This document shows positions 27,673 to 42,600 of a stretch of 64,000 nt of DNA, piece after piece. The notes under the pieces were generated by a model, which ran no database searches, was not told the DNA's origin, and worked only from the letters and a program-made list of their open reading frames with translations. Positions within the stretch are counted from its first letter, which is position 1. Every line of letters begins with the position of its first letter. Source of the DNA: Sanderia malayensis (lineage: Eukaryota; Cnidaria; Scyphozoa; Semaeostomeae; Pelagiidae); assembly GCA_013076295.1 (NCBI GenBank), contig RQOL01000915.1, positions 1,302,001 to 1,366,000 on the forward strand, written 5' to 3'. Position numbers and translations under genes: made by a program.

Positions 27673-28126
27673 TTACACATCCAATGGTTCTGTTGTCACA
27701 CCATCATCCAATACACATCGTTTGCAGTAAAAACTTGTTAATGCTCGTTTTTCCTGTTGATACTGACAAACGTTGGCAAATTTGCGTTTTAGTCCTCTGT
27801 TAGTTGCCATATATGATTCATTTGTTTTTAATGTGTTTTCGTATAAATTCATTGGGTTATGTTCAAATTGACCTTTTTGAATCCCTTTGATAGAAAATTT
27901 ATATAATGCATTATTCTTATTTTCCACAACATAGGTTTTGCTGTTTAAACTAACCATTTTCGTTCCTTCGAACTCTATTTTAAATTTTCCAGGTGTTCGT
28001 TTACCGAATGGACACGCATCTGATTGTGTTACAAAAAATTCCTTTTCTAAATTAGCATACACCTCTGTACCTTTAATTTCTTCACGAACATTATCCTCAA
28101 ATCGTTTCCCATGTACCTGGAGTTAA
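27673..28126 (-). pseudogene. DNA polymerase B (protein-primed), C-terminal fragment
   Basis: Reading toward lower coordinates, the fragment carries KRTPGKFKIEFEG and MVSLNSKTYVVENKN followed by KFSIKGIQKGQ. These are typical of the thumb/C-terminal end of Polinton and other viral family B polymerases. A cysteine pair (FYCKRCV) closes the protein at 27673. Its 5' side joins, near 28130, sequence running the other way, so the gene is broken by an inversion. Replication role in the family: protein-primed copying of the linear element. Confidence 0.8.
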
Positions 28127-28139
28127 TGCTGGTACAAAA

Positions 28140-28490
28140 AAGTCGTAGGGAAAAGGGTGTTTACAGGATTTGTAAACAATATTGCACAATATCGTGTAAA
28201 TGGTGACATAGATCCAACATCTCAAGTAAAAGCTGAAACCTCCAAGCTTGTTGGTAATAGCGCATTTGGTACAATGATAATGAATAAAGGGAAACAACGA
28301 CATATTGCTTATATAGGAGGAAAAGGAGAAGAAGATGAAGGTAACAAGAATTTTAATATTGGTTGCATTCTTGATGCTCATTATTAGAAGACAATTATGT
28401 GGAGGTTATAACACCGAAGAGAAAGATAATTGAAAATCATGCTCGATATGTTGGATGGAATGTGTTCATGTATGCTAAATTGTGCATGCT
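28140..28490 (+). pseudogene. DNA polymerase B, palm fragment, inverted relative to the C-terminal piece
   Basis: TSQVKAETSKLVGNSAFGTM carries the K-x3-N-S-x-(Y/F)-G motif of family B polymerases. After a frameshift near 28385, the frame shows VITPKRKIIENHARYVGWNV followed by FMYAKLCMLQ, a block that follows the palm in Polinton polymerases. The catalytic DTD region is not present. The fragment runs directly into the 14-bp minisatellite at about 28490, where Leu-Gln codons are followed by the first CATACCCTACAATA units. Confidence 0.75.
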
Positions 28491-31400
28491 CCAATGTACA
28501 TACCCTACAATACATACCCTATAATACATACCCTACAATAGATACCATACAATACATACATTACAATACATACCCTACAATACATACCCTTCAATACATA
28601 CCCTACAATAAATACCCTACAATACATACCTTACAATACATACCCTACAATACATACCTTACAATAGATACCCTACAATACATACCCCACAATACATACC
28701 CTACATTACATACCCTACAATACATACCTTACAATATATACCCTACAATACATACCCTACAATACATACCCTACAATACATACCGTACTTTACAAACCCT
28801 ACAATACATACCCTACATAACATATCCTACTATACAAACCCTACAATACATACCCTACAATACATACCCTACATAACATACCCTACTATACAAACCCTAC
28901 AATACATAACCTACAACACATACCCTACATAACAAATCCTACAAAACATACCCTATAATACAAACCCTATAATACAAACCCTACAATACATACCCTAAAA
29001 TACATACCCTACAATACATACCCTACAATACATACCCTACAATACATACCCTACAATACATACCCTACAATGCATACCCTACCATACATACCCTACCATA
29101 CATACCCTACAATACATACCCTACAATACATACCCTACAATAAATATCCTACAATACATACCCTACAATACATACCCTACAATGCATACCCTACCATACA
29201 TACCCTACCATACATACCCTACAATACATACCCTACAATACATACCCTACAATAAATATCCTACAATACATACCCTACAATACATACCCTACATAACATA
29301 CCCTACAATACATACCTTACAATACATACCCTACAATACATTCCCTACAACACATACCTTATAATACATACCCTACAATAGATACCATACAATACATACA
29401 TTACAATACATACCCTACAATACATACCCTACAATACATACCCTACAATACATACCCTACAATAAATACCCTACAATACATACCTTACAATACATACCCT
29501 ACAATACATACCTTACAATAGATACCCTACAATACATACCCCACAATACATACCCTACATTACATACCCTACAATACATACCTTACAATATATACCCTAC
29601 AATACATACCCTACATTACATACCCTACAATACATACCCTAGTTTACAAACCTTACAATACATACCCTACATAACATATCCTACCATATAAACCCTACAA
29701 TACATACCCTACAATACATACCCTACATAACATCCCTACTATACAACCCTACAATACATAACCTACAACATATACACATAACAAATCCTACAAACATACC
29801 CTAAATACAAACCCTACAATACATACCCTACAACATACCTACAATACATACCTACAATACATACCCTACAATACATTCCCTACAATACATACCTCATAAT
29901 ACATACCCTACAATACATACCCTACAATACCTACCCTACAATACATACCCTACAATACATACCTTACAATACATACCCTACAATACATACCCTACAATAC
30001 ATACCCTACAATACATACCCTACATTGAATACCCTACCATACATATCCTACAATACATACCCTACAATACATACCTTACAATGCATACCCTACAATAATA
30101 CCCTAACATACATACCCTACAATACATACCCTAAAATACATACCCGACAATACATACCTTACAATACATACCCTACAATACATACCTTACAATACATACC
30201 CTACAATACATACCCTACATTAATACCCTACCATACATATCCTACAATACATACCCTACAATACATACCTTACAATACATACCCTACAACACATACCCTA
30301 CAATACATACCCTACAATACATTCCCACAATACATATACCTTATACATACCCTACAATACATACCCTACAATACCTGCCCTACAATACATACCCTACAAT
30401 ACATACCTTACAATACATACCCTACCAATACATACCCTACAATACATACCCTACAATACATACCCTACATTAAATACCCTACCATAACATATCCTACAAT
30501 ACATACCCTACAATACATACCTTACAATGCATACCCTACAATAAATACCCTACATACATACCCTACAATACATACCCTACAACATACCTACCCGACAATA
30601 CATACCTACAATACATACCCTACAATACATACCTACATACATACCCTACAATACATACCCTACATAATACCCTACAATACATACCCTACAATACATACCC
30701 TACAATACATACCCTATAATACCTACCTTACAATATGTAACCCTACAATACATACCTACAATACATACCCTACAATACATACCCTACAATACATACCTTA
30801 CAATACATAACCTACAATACATACCTTACAATGCATACCCTACAATAAATACCTACCATACATACCCTACCATACATACCCTACATTACATACCTTACAA
30901 TACATACCCTACAATACATACCCTACAATACATACCTACAATACATACCCTACAATACATACCCTTACAATGCATACCCTACAATAAATACCCTACCATA
31001 CATACCCTACCATACATACCCTACAATACATACCTACAATACCTACCTTACAATACTACCCTACAATACATACCTTACAATACATACCCTACAATACATA
31101 CCCTACAATACATACCCTACATACATACCCTACAATACATACCTACATACATACCCTACAATACATACCCTGCAATACATACCTTACAATACATACCCTA
31201 CAATACATACCTTACAATACACACCCTACAATAAATACCCTACAATACAGACCCTACAATACATACCTTACAATACATACCCCACAATACATACCTTACA
31301 ATACATGCCCTACAATACATACCCTACAATACATACCCTACCATATTACCCACAATACATACCCTACAATACATACCCTACAATACATACCTTACAATAC

Positions 31401-34008
31401 ATACCCTACAATAAATACCCTAGCATACATACCCCACAATACATACCCTACAATACATACCCTACAATAGATACCCTACAATACATACCTTACAATACAT
31501 ACCCTACAATACATACCCTACAATACATACCTTACAATACATACCCTACAATACATACCCTCCAATACATACCTTACAATACATACCCTACAATACATAC
31601 CTTACAATACACACCCTACAATAAATACCCTACAATACATACCCTACAATACATACCTTACAATACATACCCCACAATACATACCTTACAATACATGCCC
31701 TACAATACATACCCTACAATACATACCCTACCATATATACCCACAATACATACCCTACAATACATACCCTACAATACATACCTTACAATACATACCCTAC
31801 AATAAATACCCTAGCATACATACCCCACAATACATACCCTACAATACATACCCTACAATAGATACCCTACAATACATACCTTACAATACATACCCTACAA
31901 TACATACCTTACAATGCATACCCTACAACAAATACCCTACCATACATACCCTACCATACATACCCTACAATACATACCCTACAATACATACCTTACAATA
32001 CCTACCTTACAATACGTACCCTACAATACATACCTTACAATACATACCCTACAATACATACCCTACAATACATACCCTACAATACATACCCTACAATACA
32101 TACCTTACAATACATACCCTACAATACATACCCTGCAATACATACCTTACAATACATACCCTACAATACATACCTTACAATACATACCCTACAATAAATA
32201 CCCTACAATACATACCCTACAATACATACCTTACAATACATACCCTACAATACATACCTTACAATACATACCCTACAATACATACCCTACAATACATACC
32301 CTACCATATATACCCACAATACATACCCTACAATACATACCCTACAATACATACCTTACAATACATACCCTACAATAAATACCCTACATACATACCCACA
32401 ATACATACCCTACAATACATACCCTACAATAGATACCTTACATAACATACCCTACAATACATACCCTACAATACATACCCTACAATACATACCGTACAAT
32501 ACATACCCTACAATACATACTTTACAATACATACCCTGGAATACATACCCTACAATACATACCCTACAATACATACCCTACCATACATACCCTACAATAC
32601 ATACCTTACATAACATACCCTACAATACATACCCTACAATACATACCCTACAATACATACCCTACAATAAATATCCTACAATACATACCCTACAATACAT
32701 ACCCTACAATGCATACCCTACCATACATACCCTACCATACATACCCTACAATACATACCCTACAATACATACCCTACAATAAATATCCTACAATACATAC
32801 CCTACAATACATACCCTACATAACATACCCTACAATACATACCTTACAATACATACCCTACAATACATTCCCTACAATACATACCTTAAAATACATACCC
32901 TACAATAGATACCATACAATACATACATTACAATACATACCCTACAATACATACCCTACAATACATACCCTACAATACATACCCTACAATAAATAAACTA
33001 CAATACATACCTTACAATACATACCCTACAATACATACCTTACAATAGATACCCTACAATACATACCCACAATACATACCCTACATACATACCCTACAAT
33101 ACATACCTTACAATATATACCCTACAATACATACCCTACATTACATACCCTACAATACATACCCTACTTTACAAACCTTACAATACATACCCTACATAAC
33201 ATATCCTACTATATAAACCCTACAATACATACCCTACAATACATACCCTACATAACATACCCTACTATACAAACCCTACAATACATAACCTACAACACAT
33301 ACCCTACATAACAAATCCTACAAAACATACCCTATAATACAAACCCTATAATACAAACCCTACAATACATACCCTAAAATACATACCCTACAATAAATAT
33401 CCTACAATACATACCCTACAATACATACCCTACAATACATACCCTACAATGCATACCCTACCATACATACCCTACCATACATACCCTACAATACATACCC
33501 TACAATACATACCCTACAATAAATATCCTACAATACATACCCTACAATACATACCCTACAATGCATACCCTACCATACATACCCTACCATACATACCCTA
33601 CAATACATACCCTACAATACATACCCTACAATAAATATCCTACAATACATACCCTACAATACATACCCTACATAACATACCCTACAATACATACCCTACA
33701 ATACATACCCTACAATACATACCCTACAATACAAACCCTACAATACATACTCTGCTATACATAACCTACAATACATAACCTATGATACATACCCTACAAT
33801 ACATACCCTACAATACATACCCTACAATACATACCCTACAACACATACCCTACATAACTTACCCTACAATACATACCCTACAATACATACCCTACAACAC
33901 GTACCCTAAAATAGATACCCTAAAATACATACCCTAAAATACATACCCTAAAATACATACCCTACAATACATACCCTACACTACATACCCTACAATACAT
34001 ACCCTACC
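28491..34008. repeat. 14-bp minisatellite array 1, about 5.5 kb
   Basis: Near-continuous tandem copies of CATACCCTACAATA, with common variants CATACCTTACAATA, AATAAATACCCTAC and ATAACATACCC. Longer higher-order segments recur (for example the blocks near 29070-29270, 32600-32830 and 33380-33620). Because 14 is not a multiple of 3, three units (42 bp) give one 14-residue period and no stop in most frames, which produces long spurious Tyr/Pro/Thr/Ile ORFs. The other strand contains TAGGGT, resembling but not equal to the telomere repeat. 29720-31150 shows many one-base deletions. No genes. Confidence 0.97.
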
Positions 34009-35110
34009 ATACTTCCCCCTGGCAAGCGACCACCCAGCGCCCACCCTGCCGCCCCCCTAAAAGCCGTTTCTTCTGAAAGTGAAAAAATGAATTCATCAAC
34101 GTACTTTAAAAACACTAAAACTTTCAAATTAAACTAACGTGGCGAATGTTTGTCCTACAGAACCCACGAAAATATCAAAATGAAGCCAATAGCCTGTAGA
34201 ACATTTATCGAAAGTATTTGGGTGAAAAAAACAAAGTTTTGGAGGTTAAAATTTAATTTTCGAGAATGCAAAACACACGCGTGTTGCATGAAATTTTCGT
34301 GTTTTCCACCAAAACCCAATCTCGGCTAAAACTGTCCAAAAACATTAGAAAATCAGGAAAACAAAAAGAACAACCCCAGATAACTTTAGTTCTCGTGTAA
34401 ATAAACAGTTATCGAAAGTTTAAATGGAGAAAATCGGCCGAGAACGACCCAAGAAAATCAAAGTTGTCTTCGTGTTTTGATTAGGCCCTCGAGCCGAAAG
34501 AAAAACGTGACTTGAAACAAAACAAAACTCGTGCTATTTAAAGCCAAAAACAATTAAATAAAGGAAATACCTTGAAATAATTGTTCACCAATTGTCTCCA
34601 CAGGTCTTGACAACAATTGACACGTCTTTACAATTGATTTCCGGCACGTATTCACGTTTAAACCCGAGCAACTTGCCGCCCATTCAACTAAAAAAACACG
34701 TGCTTCTCCCTGCTCGTTTTGCATCTCATTAACTCGGTCCTCGGAACTTTCTAGAAGGTCGGAACACAAAATGGGCCATAATTCCCGAACCGCTGGGGTT
34801 AGAAATTAGCGGAAAGCTTTAGTTTCATCAGCACAACGCAGCGATCATTTCCATACCGATTTGTACCCTTATTGAGCCCCAGAAAAAAAGCCTTTGACTG
34901 GCGACGCCCGCTCCTTTGATCCCATTGTTCGGTCGAACGTCGATTGTTCACCAAACAATAGCCCATTGTTCACAGTCGGCCGGTCACGTGATGTACAATT
35001 TTGTTATATAAGAGACTAACCGGGGGCCCGGTCGCTACGCTCCCTCCCCGGAGCCCCTCCAGCAACAAAAGTTTAATGTGGTTGGCGCGCTTCACGCGTT
35101 GCATTCGCTC
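34009..35110 (+). repeat. 1.1-kb TATA-containing island, copy 1
   Basis: Unique-looking sequence embedded in the minisatellite. It starts cccctggca-agcgaccaccc and ends gctcatgccc. It matches 48454-49960 (with 39335-39354 as its left end before the Copia insertion). A TATA box TTATATAAGAGACTA at about 35004-35018 is followed by a GC-rich CCGGGGGCCCGGTCGCTACG stretch, promoter-like. CAATTG-containing inverted motifs lie near 34590-34640. No convincing ORF. It is probably the control region of a repeated unit or an unknown element. Confidence 0.75.
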
Positions 35111-38100
35111 CTGCTCATGCCCATACATACATACATACATACCTACCCTTCAAAACATACACTACAATATATACCCTACAATACATTCCCTACAATACAT
35201 ACCTTACATTACATACCCTACAATACATACCCTACAATACATACCCTACACACATACCTTACAATACATACCTTACAATACATACCCTACAATACATTCC
35301 CTACAATACATACCTTATAATACATACCCTACAATACATACCCTACAATACCTACCCTACAATACATACCCTACAATACATACCTTACAATACATACCCT
35401 ACAAAACATACCCTACAATACATACCCTACAATACATACCCTACATTAAATACCCTACCATACATATCCTACAATACATACCCTACAATACATACCTTAC
35501 AATGCATACCCTACAATAAATACCCTAACATACATACCCTACAATACATACCCTACAATACCTACCCGACAATACATACCTTACAATACATACCCTACAA
35601 TACATACCTTACAATACATACCCTACAATACATACCCTACATTAAATACCCTACCATACATATCCTACAATACATACCCTACAATACATACCTTACAATA
35701 CATACCCTACAATACATACCCTACAATACATACCCTACAATACATTCCCTACAATACATACCTTATAATACATACCCTACAATACATACCCTACAATACC
35801 TGCCCTACAATACATACCCTACAATACATACCTTACAATACATACCCTACAATACATTCCCTACAATACATACCCTACAATACATACCCTACATTAAATA
35901 CCCTACCATACATATCCTACAATACATACCCTACAATACATACCTTACAATGCATACCCTACAATAAATACCCTAACATACATACCCTACAATACATACC
36001 CTACAATACCTACCCGACAATACATACCTTACAATACATACCCTACAATACATACCTTACAATACATACCCTACAATACATACCCTACATTAAATACCCT
36101 ACCATACATATCCTACAATACATACCCTACAATACATACCCTATAATACCTACCTTACAATATGTACCCTACAACACATACCTTACAATACATACCCTAC
36201 AATACATACCCTACAATACATACCTTACAATACATAACCTACAATACATACCTTACAATGCATACCCTACAATAAATACCCTACCATACATACCCTACCA
36301 TACATACCCTACAATACATACCTCACAATACATACCCTACAATACATACCCTACAATACATACCTTACAATACATACCCTACAATACATACCTACAATGC
36401 ATACCCTACAATAAATACCCTACCATACTACCTACCATACATACCCTACTCATACATACCCTACAATACATACCTTACAATACCTACCTTACAATACGTA
36501 CCCTACAATACATACCTGACAATACATACCCTACAATACATACCCTACAATACATACCCTACAATACATACCCTACAATACATACCTTACAATACATACC
36601 CTACAATACATACCCTGCAATACATACCTTACAATACATACCCTACAATACATACCTTACAATACATACCCTACAATAAATACCCTACAATACATACCCT
36701 ACAATACATACCTTACAATACATACCCTACAATACATACCTTACAATACATACCCTACATACATACCCTACATAATACCCTACCATATATACCCACAATA
36801 CATACCCTACAATACATACCCTACAATACATACCTTACAATACATACCCTACAATAATACCCTAGCATACATACCCCACAATACATACCCTACAATACAT
36901 ACCCTACAATAGATACCTTACATAACATACCCTACAATACATACCCTACAATACATACCCTACAATACATACCCTACAATACCTACCCGACAATACATAC
37001 CTTACAATACATACCCTACAATACATACCTTACAATACATACCCTACAATACATACCCTACATTAAATACCCTACCATACATATCCTACAATACATACCC
37101 TACAATACATACCCTATAATACCTACCTTACAATATGTACCCTACAATACATACCTTACAATACATACCCTACAATACATACCCTACAATACATACCTTA
37201 CAATACATAACCTACAATACATACCTTACAATGCATACCCTACAATAAATACCCTACCATACATACCCTACCATACATACCCTACAATACATACCTTACA
37301 ATACATACCCTACAATACATACCCTACAATACATACCTTACAATACATACCCTACAATACATACCTTACAATGCATACCCTACAACAAATACCCTACCAT
37401 ACATACCCTACCATACATACCCTACAATACATACCCTACAATACATACCTTACAATACCTACCTTACAATACATACCCTACAATACATACCTCACAATAC
37501 ATACCCTACAATACATACCCTACAATACATACCTTACAATACATACCCTACAATACATACCTTACAATGCATACCCTACAATAAATACCCTACCATACAT
37601 ACCCTACCATACATACCCTACAATACATACCCTACAATACATACCTTACAATACCTACCTTACAATACGTACCCTACAATACATACCTGACAATACATAC
37701 CCTACAATACATACCCTACAATACATACCCTACAATACATACCCTACAATACATACCTTACAATACATACCCTACAATACATACCCTGCAATACATACCT
37801 TACAATACATACCCTACAATACATACCTTACAATACATACCCTACAATAAATACCCTACAATACATACCCTACAATACATACCTTACAATACATACCCTA
37901 CAATACATACCTTACAATACATACCCTACAATACATACCCTACAATACATACCCTACCATATATACCCACAATACATACCCTACAATACATACCCTACAA
38001 TACATACCTTACAATACATACCCTACAATAAATACCCTAGCATACATACCCCACAATACATACCCTACAATACATACCCTACAATAGATACCTTACATAA

Positions 38101-39291
38101 CATACCCTACAATACATACCCTACAATACATACCCTACAATACATACCCTACAATACCTACCCGACAATACATACCTACAATACATACCCTACAATACAT
38201 ACCTTACAATACATACCCTACAATACATACCCTACATTAAATACCCTACCATACATATCCTACAATACATACCCTACAATACATACCCTATAATACCTAC
38301 CTTACAATATGTACCCTACAATACATACCTTACAATACATACCCTACAATACATACCCTACAATACATACCTTACAATACATAACCTACAATACATACCT
38401 TACAATGCATACCCTACAATAAATACCCTACCATACATACCCTACCATACATACCCTACAATACATACCTTACAATACATACCCTACAATACATACCCTA
38501 CAATACATACCTTACAATACATACCCTACAATACATACCTTACAATGCATACCCTACAATAAATACCCTACCATACATACCCTACCATACATACCCTACA
38601 ATACATACCCTACAATACATACCTTACAATACCTACCTTACAATACGTACCCTACAATACATACCTTACAATACATACCCTACAATACATACCCTACAAT
38701 ACATACCCTACAATACATACCCTACAATACATACCTTACAATACATACCCTACAATACATACCCTGCAATACATACCTTACAATACATACCCTACAATAC
38801 ATACCTTACAATACATACCCTACAATAAATACCCTACAATACATACCCTACAATACATACCTTACAATACATACCCTACAATACATACCTTACAATACAT
38901 ACCCTACAATACATACCCTACAATACATACCCTACCATATATACCCACAATACATACCCTACAATACATACCCTTACATACATACCTTACAATACATACC
39001 CTACAATAAATACCCAGCATACATACCCCACAATACATACCCTACAATACATACCCTACAATAGATACCTTACATAACATACCCTACAATACATACCCTA
39101 CAATACATACCCTACAATACATACCGTACAATACATACCCTACAATACATACTTTACAATACATACCCTGGAATACATACCCTACAATACATACCCTACA
39201 ATACATACCCTACCATACATACCCTACAATACATACCTTACATAACATACCCTACAATACATACCCTACAATACATACCCTACAATAAATA
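35111..39291. repeat. 14-bp minisatellite array 2, about 4.2 kb
   Basis: Same unit as array 1, beginning with a CATA run (catacatacatacataca near 35121) right after the island. Long segments repeat almost exactly (for example 36490-36920 with 37660-38100 and 38630-39080), a higher-order period of about 1 kb indicating segmental amplification. It ends at caataaatacaacgacgc near 39291. ORFs inside are artefacts of the repeat. Confidence 0.97.
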
Positions 39292-39354
39292 CAACGACGC
39301 AACATTTCTATAGAAAGTAAAGGTGGAAGGTCGAATCCTCCCCCCTGGCACGAC

Positions 39355-39549
39355 TATTAGCAGGGTGTATTCGAGATATAACAAGATTGATATCCAATCA
39401 TCAAATATGTATTTAAAACAGTATAGCCAGCAATCAGCGAACGAACGAAAAGTAGAAGAGTAAAAGTTATATTCAGGATTGTGTAATCTAAGCATGGTCG
39501 CAGCATGATAATGTCAATCAAAGTATACGAGTCACCATAATGTCCAACA
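39355..39549 (-). repeat. Copia element, 3' LTR (195 bp)
   Basis: On the minus strand it begins TGTTGGACATTATGG and ends CTGCTAATA. It is preceded by a polypurine tract CAAGTGGGAG. It differs from the 5' LTR at three positions by reading. Flanking target duplication is ACGAC (39350-39354) against GCGAC (48454-48458). Confidence 0.92.
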
Positions 39550-39639
39550 CTCCCACTTGACGAGTATTACTTGAATAAAATTTAAACTACGCAGCAGCAA
39601 ATGGAAAAGTTAAAGTAATTGTTCAACTCCAATCAATGA

Positions 39640-42600
39640 TCGGCATTTCTTCGAACTTTGGTCTGGGTAATGGCTTTGTCATGATATCGGCGATCATTTT
39701 CTCGTAGGACAATATATTAGTTGAATCTCTCTGTTGTCTACAACATCTCTCACGTAGTGATACTTGATTTCTATGTGCTTGGTTCTACTGTGACTGTTGG
39801 GGTTTCTTGACAGAGCTATTGCTCCTTGGTATCTTCATATAGTTGTGTAGCTTGATCTTGATTTATGTCCAAGCTCCCCAGCAATCTTCTTAACCAAATG
39901 CTTCTTGCGTTGCCGCACACAGGCAACATACTCGGCTTCAGTTGATGAAAGGGCGACTACCAGTTGCTTCTTTGATTTCCACGATATGGTAGCCTTTCCT
40001 AATCTAAATACGTATCCGGATGTGGACTTTCTGGTATTTATATCACCTGCCCAATCAGCGTCCGAATATCCTTGAAGCTTAAATTCTCCATCTTCAAAAC
40101 GTAGTCCATAATCCAACGTCCCTGGATGTAGCGTAGTTCTCGCTTCACTCCTTTTACATGTTGTTGTCCAGGATTACTCATAAATTGACTTAGAATTCCA
40201 ACTGCGTCTGATAAGTCTGGTCGTGTAGCGATCGAGGCGTATGTGAGAGATCCTATCATTGCTTGATACTCTCTCTGTCGGCTGCTTCATCATCATTTGT
40301 TAGTTTCATAAACTTTGCATTGGGATCCATAGGAGTTGATATCGGCTTGCAATCATGCATTTGAAATCTCTTTAGCACATTCTTCAAATACATGTTTTGG
40401 TTGATTGTAAGGACTCGATTTCTTCTATCTCTTTGATAGACATCCCAAGCAATAATTGATCTCCCCAAGATCATCCATTTCAAACCGTTTCTTCAATTCA
40501 ACCTTTTCTGCTGAAAGCAAACCACCATTATTTGACGCTATTATCATGTCGTCTACATAAACAGCTACAATAACCAATGCTTCATGCCGTTTTTAATGTC
40601 ACTCTTGCAGTAGACACATGGATCAGCGGGATTTTGTACATATCCAGATTCCTTCAGATACTTATCAAAGGTGATATTCCAACACCTTGCAGATTGTTTC
40701 AAACCGTACAGCTCTTCTGTAGTTGCATACCAAATGTGGTCTCTCTTCATCTTCATAACCTTCAGTTGCTTCATGTATATATCGTTTGTCAGGTAGCCAT
40801 TCAAATATGCAGTTTTGACATCCATTGGTGAATATCCATGTCAAATTTGTTTGCAATTGCCAAGACTGAACGTATTGAATGTATTTAGCTACCGGTGCAA
40901 AGATTTCATCGTAATCTTCACCTGCTTCTTGAGTATATCCTGAGCAACCAAACGACTTTTGTATCTGCTGATACTTCCATCGGCATTATGCTTTATTTGA
41001 ACAACCATTTAGAGCCAACAAGATTTTTTTCCTTCAGGTAGTTCGACCAGCTTCCATGTATCATTCTTCATTAATGATTTATATTCACTATCAAGTGCTT
41101 CTCTCCACAATGTAGCATCACTACCTTGTAATGCTTCAGCAATATTTCGAGTTCATCATGGTTTGAAACTGCTATTGATGCATAATTCCACCAATCTCCC
41201 GTTATTATGCCATATCTCTCTGGAGGTTGTCGGACTCTCTGAGATGCCTTGTGAGAGTTCAATCTCTCTTTCTTCTTGTTGCTCTTGATTTCTGAATTCA
41301 ATGTTGTTGCTTCAACATTGTCATGACCCGTTTCCATAGTAATTCACCTCCCTTGTCATCAGGAAGTAGTTGATATGAAATATCTTCCTTCTTCAGTGAA
41401 TCATCACCAAATGAATTCTCCATAAAGATGACATCCCGACTTCTAATCATCTTTCTTGTTTCAGGGTCAAACAGTTTGTATCCTTACTTCCAGTCGGATA
41501 TCCAACAAAAATACATCTCCTTGATTTCTTGTCAAGTTTACCCTCTTCTCATCAGGTATATGTACCATTGCATTGCAACCAAATACCTGAGATGCTTTAT
41601 GCTTAGCTTCTCCTTGAGCCAGCTTTCATATGGAGTCTTCTCCTTCAGGGCAGATGTTGGGCAACGATTTCTAATATAGACTGCTGTAGAGACTGCCTCA
41701 GCCCAAACATCATTGGAAGCTTTGTATGATGCATGATAGATCTCACTGTCTCCATGATTGTTCTATTCATGCGCTCGGCAACTCCATTTTGCTGTGGCGT
41801 GTAGGGAATTGTATCTTCTTGTAGTATTCCTTTTGTTTGCAATACTTCTCAAAATCATCAGATTTGTACTCCCCACCATTATCAGCTCTCAATTTCTTTA
41901 CTCTTCGTCCAGTCAGATTCTCATTCAATGCAACAAACTCTTTAAATTTCTGTAAAACTTCGCTTTTATTCTTCATCATATAGACGGTGTGAAACGTGAG
42001 AATCGTCTATAAAAGTAACAAAATACTTGAGCCTCCACTGAATGTTCATTCATTGGTCCGCAAACGTCACTGTGGATAAGCTCCAAAGGTTGTGAGATCG
42101 ATGTGAGCTTTTCTTGGGAAATGGAGAACGATTTTGCTTTCCAAATGCACATGATTCGCATTCTTTATTCATTTCTGTTTTCCCTTTATGTTCTATTCCA
42201 TCAACCATAGATTTATCACTCAACATCTGCAGTTGTCATATCCAAAGTGTCCAAAGCGGTTGTGCCATAAAGATAAATCATCAGTTGCTTAGTTGATGCA
42301 TAACAGCAGGTAGTTTCAGGTTCTAAATTCAGTTTATACAGTTTTCCATGTTTGTGTCCATATTATAGACTTTGTCATTGATGACAACTTTACATGACTG
42401 CCCTTAAATTCTACCTCCACGCCTTCTCTGTCATGGATGGCAGAGATAATAACTTGTTCCGTATCTTGGTACATAGAGAACGCTCTTTAATGACATATTC
42501 AGACTTTCATTTCCGTCATGAACCAACAATGATATGGTTCCTTTTCCGTAAGGCATGCAGGACGTGTTGTCAGCAATTCTTACTTGTAGCGGTTTCTTGA

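Larger units (their letters stand above)
20585..28490. mobile_element. Polinton-like endogenous virus element 2, decayed and rearranged
   Basis: Plus-strand structural genes (minor capsid-like, basic core, major capsid, adenain-type protease) are followed by minus-strand genes (four small ORFs, polymerase B tail), then a plus-strand polymerase piece. This gene content is that of Polintons/adintoviruses. Base composition is more AT-rich than element 1 and several genes have stops and frameshifts. The integrase and a canonical packaging ATPase were not found. No TIR was found. The right end runs into the minisatellite. Confidence 0.85.

Noticed and set aside
12905..28490. Elements 1 and 2 as a single Polinton split by insertions
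   Set aside because: Both contain a capsid-type gene with the W-x-x-A-L block, base composition and decay differ, and promoter styles differ; two elements fit better.
28430..39291. Many long ORFs rich in Tyr-Ile-Pro-Tyr-Asn-Thr
   Set aside because: They are the translation of the 14-bp minisatellite, which lacks stops in most frames. Many have starts only by chance and there is no promoter or codon pattern.
28491..39291. CRISPR-like regularity
   Set aside because: The repeats are contiguous 14-mers without spacers, in an animal genome.
39301..39350. tRNA or tRNA-derived SINE (GGTCGAATCC resembles a B box)
   Set aside because: One base short of the B-box consensus, no A box and no cloverleaf could be drawn.
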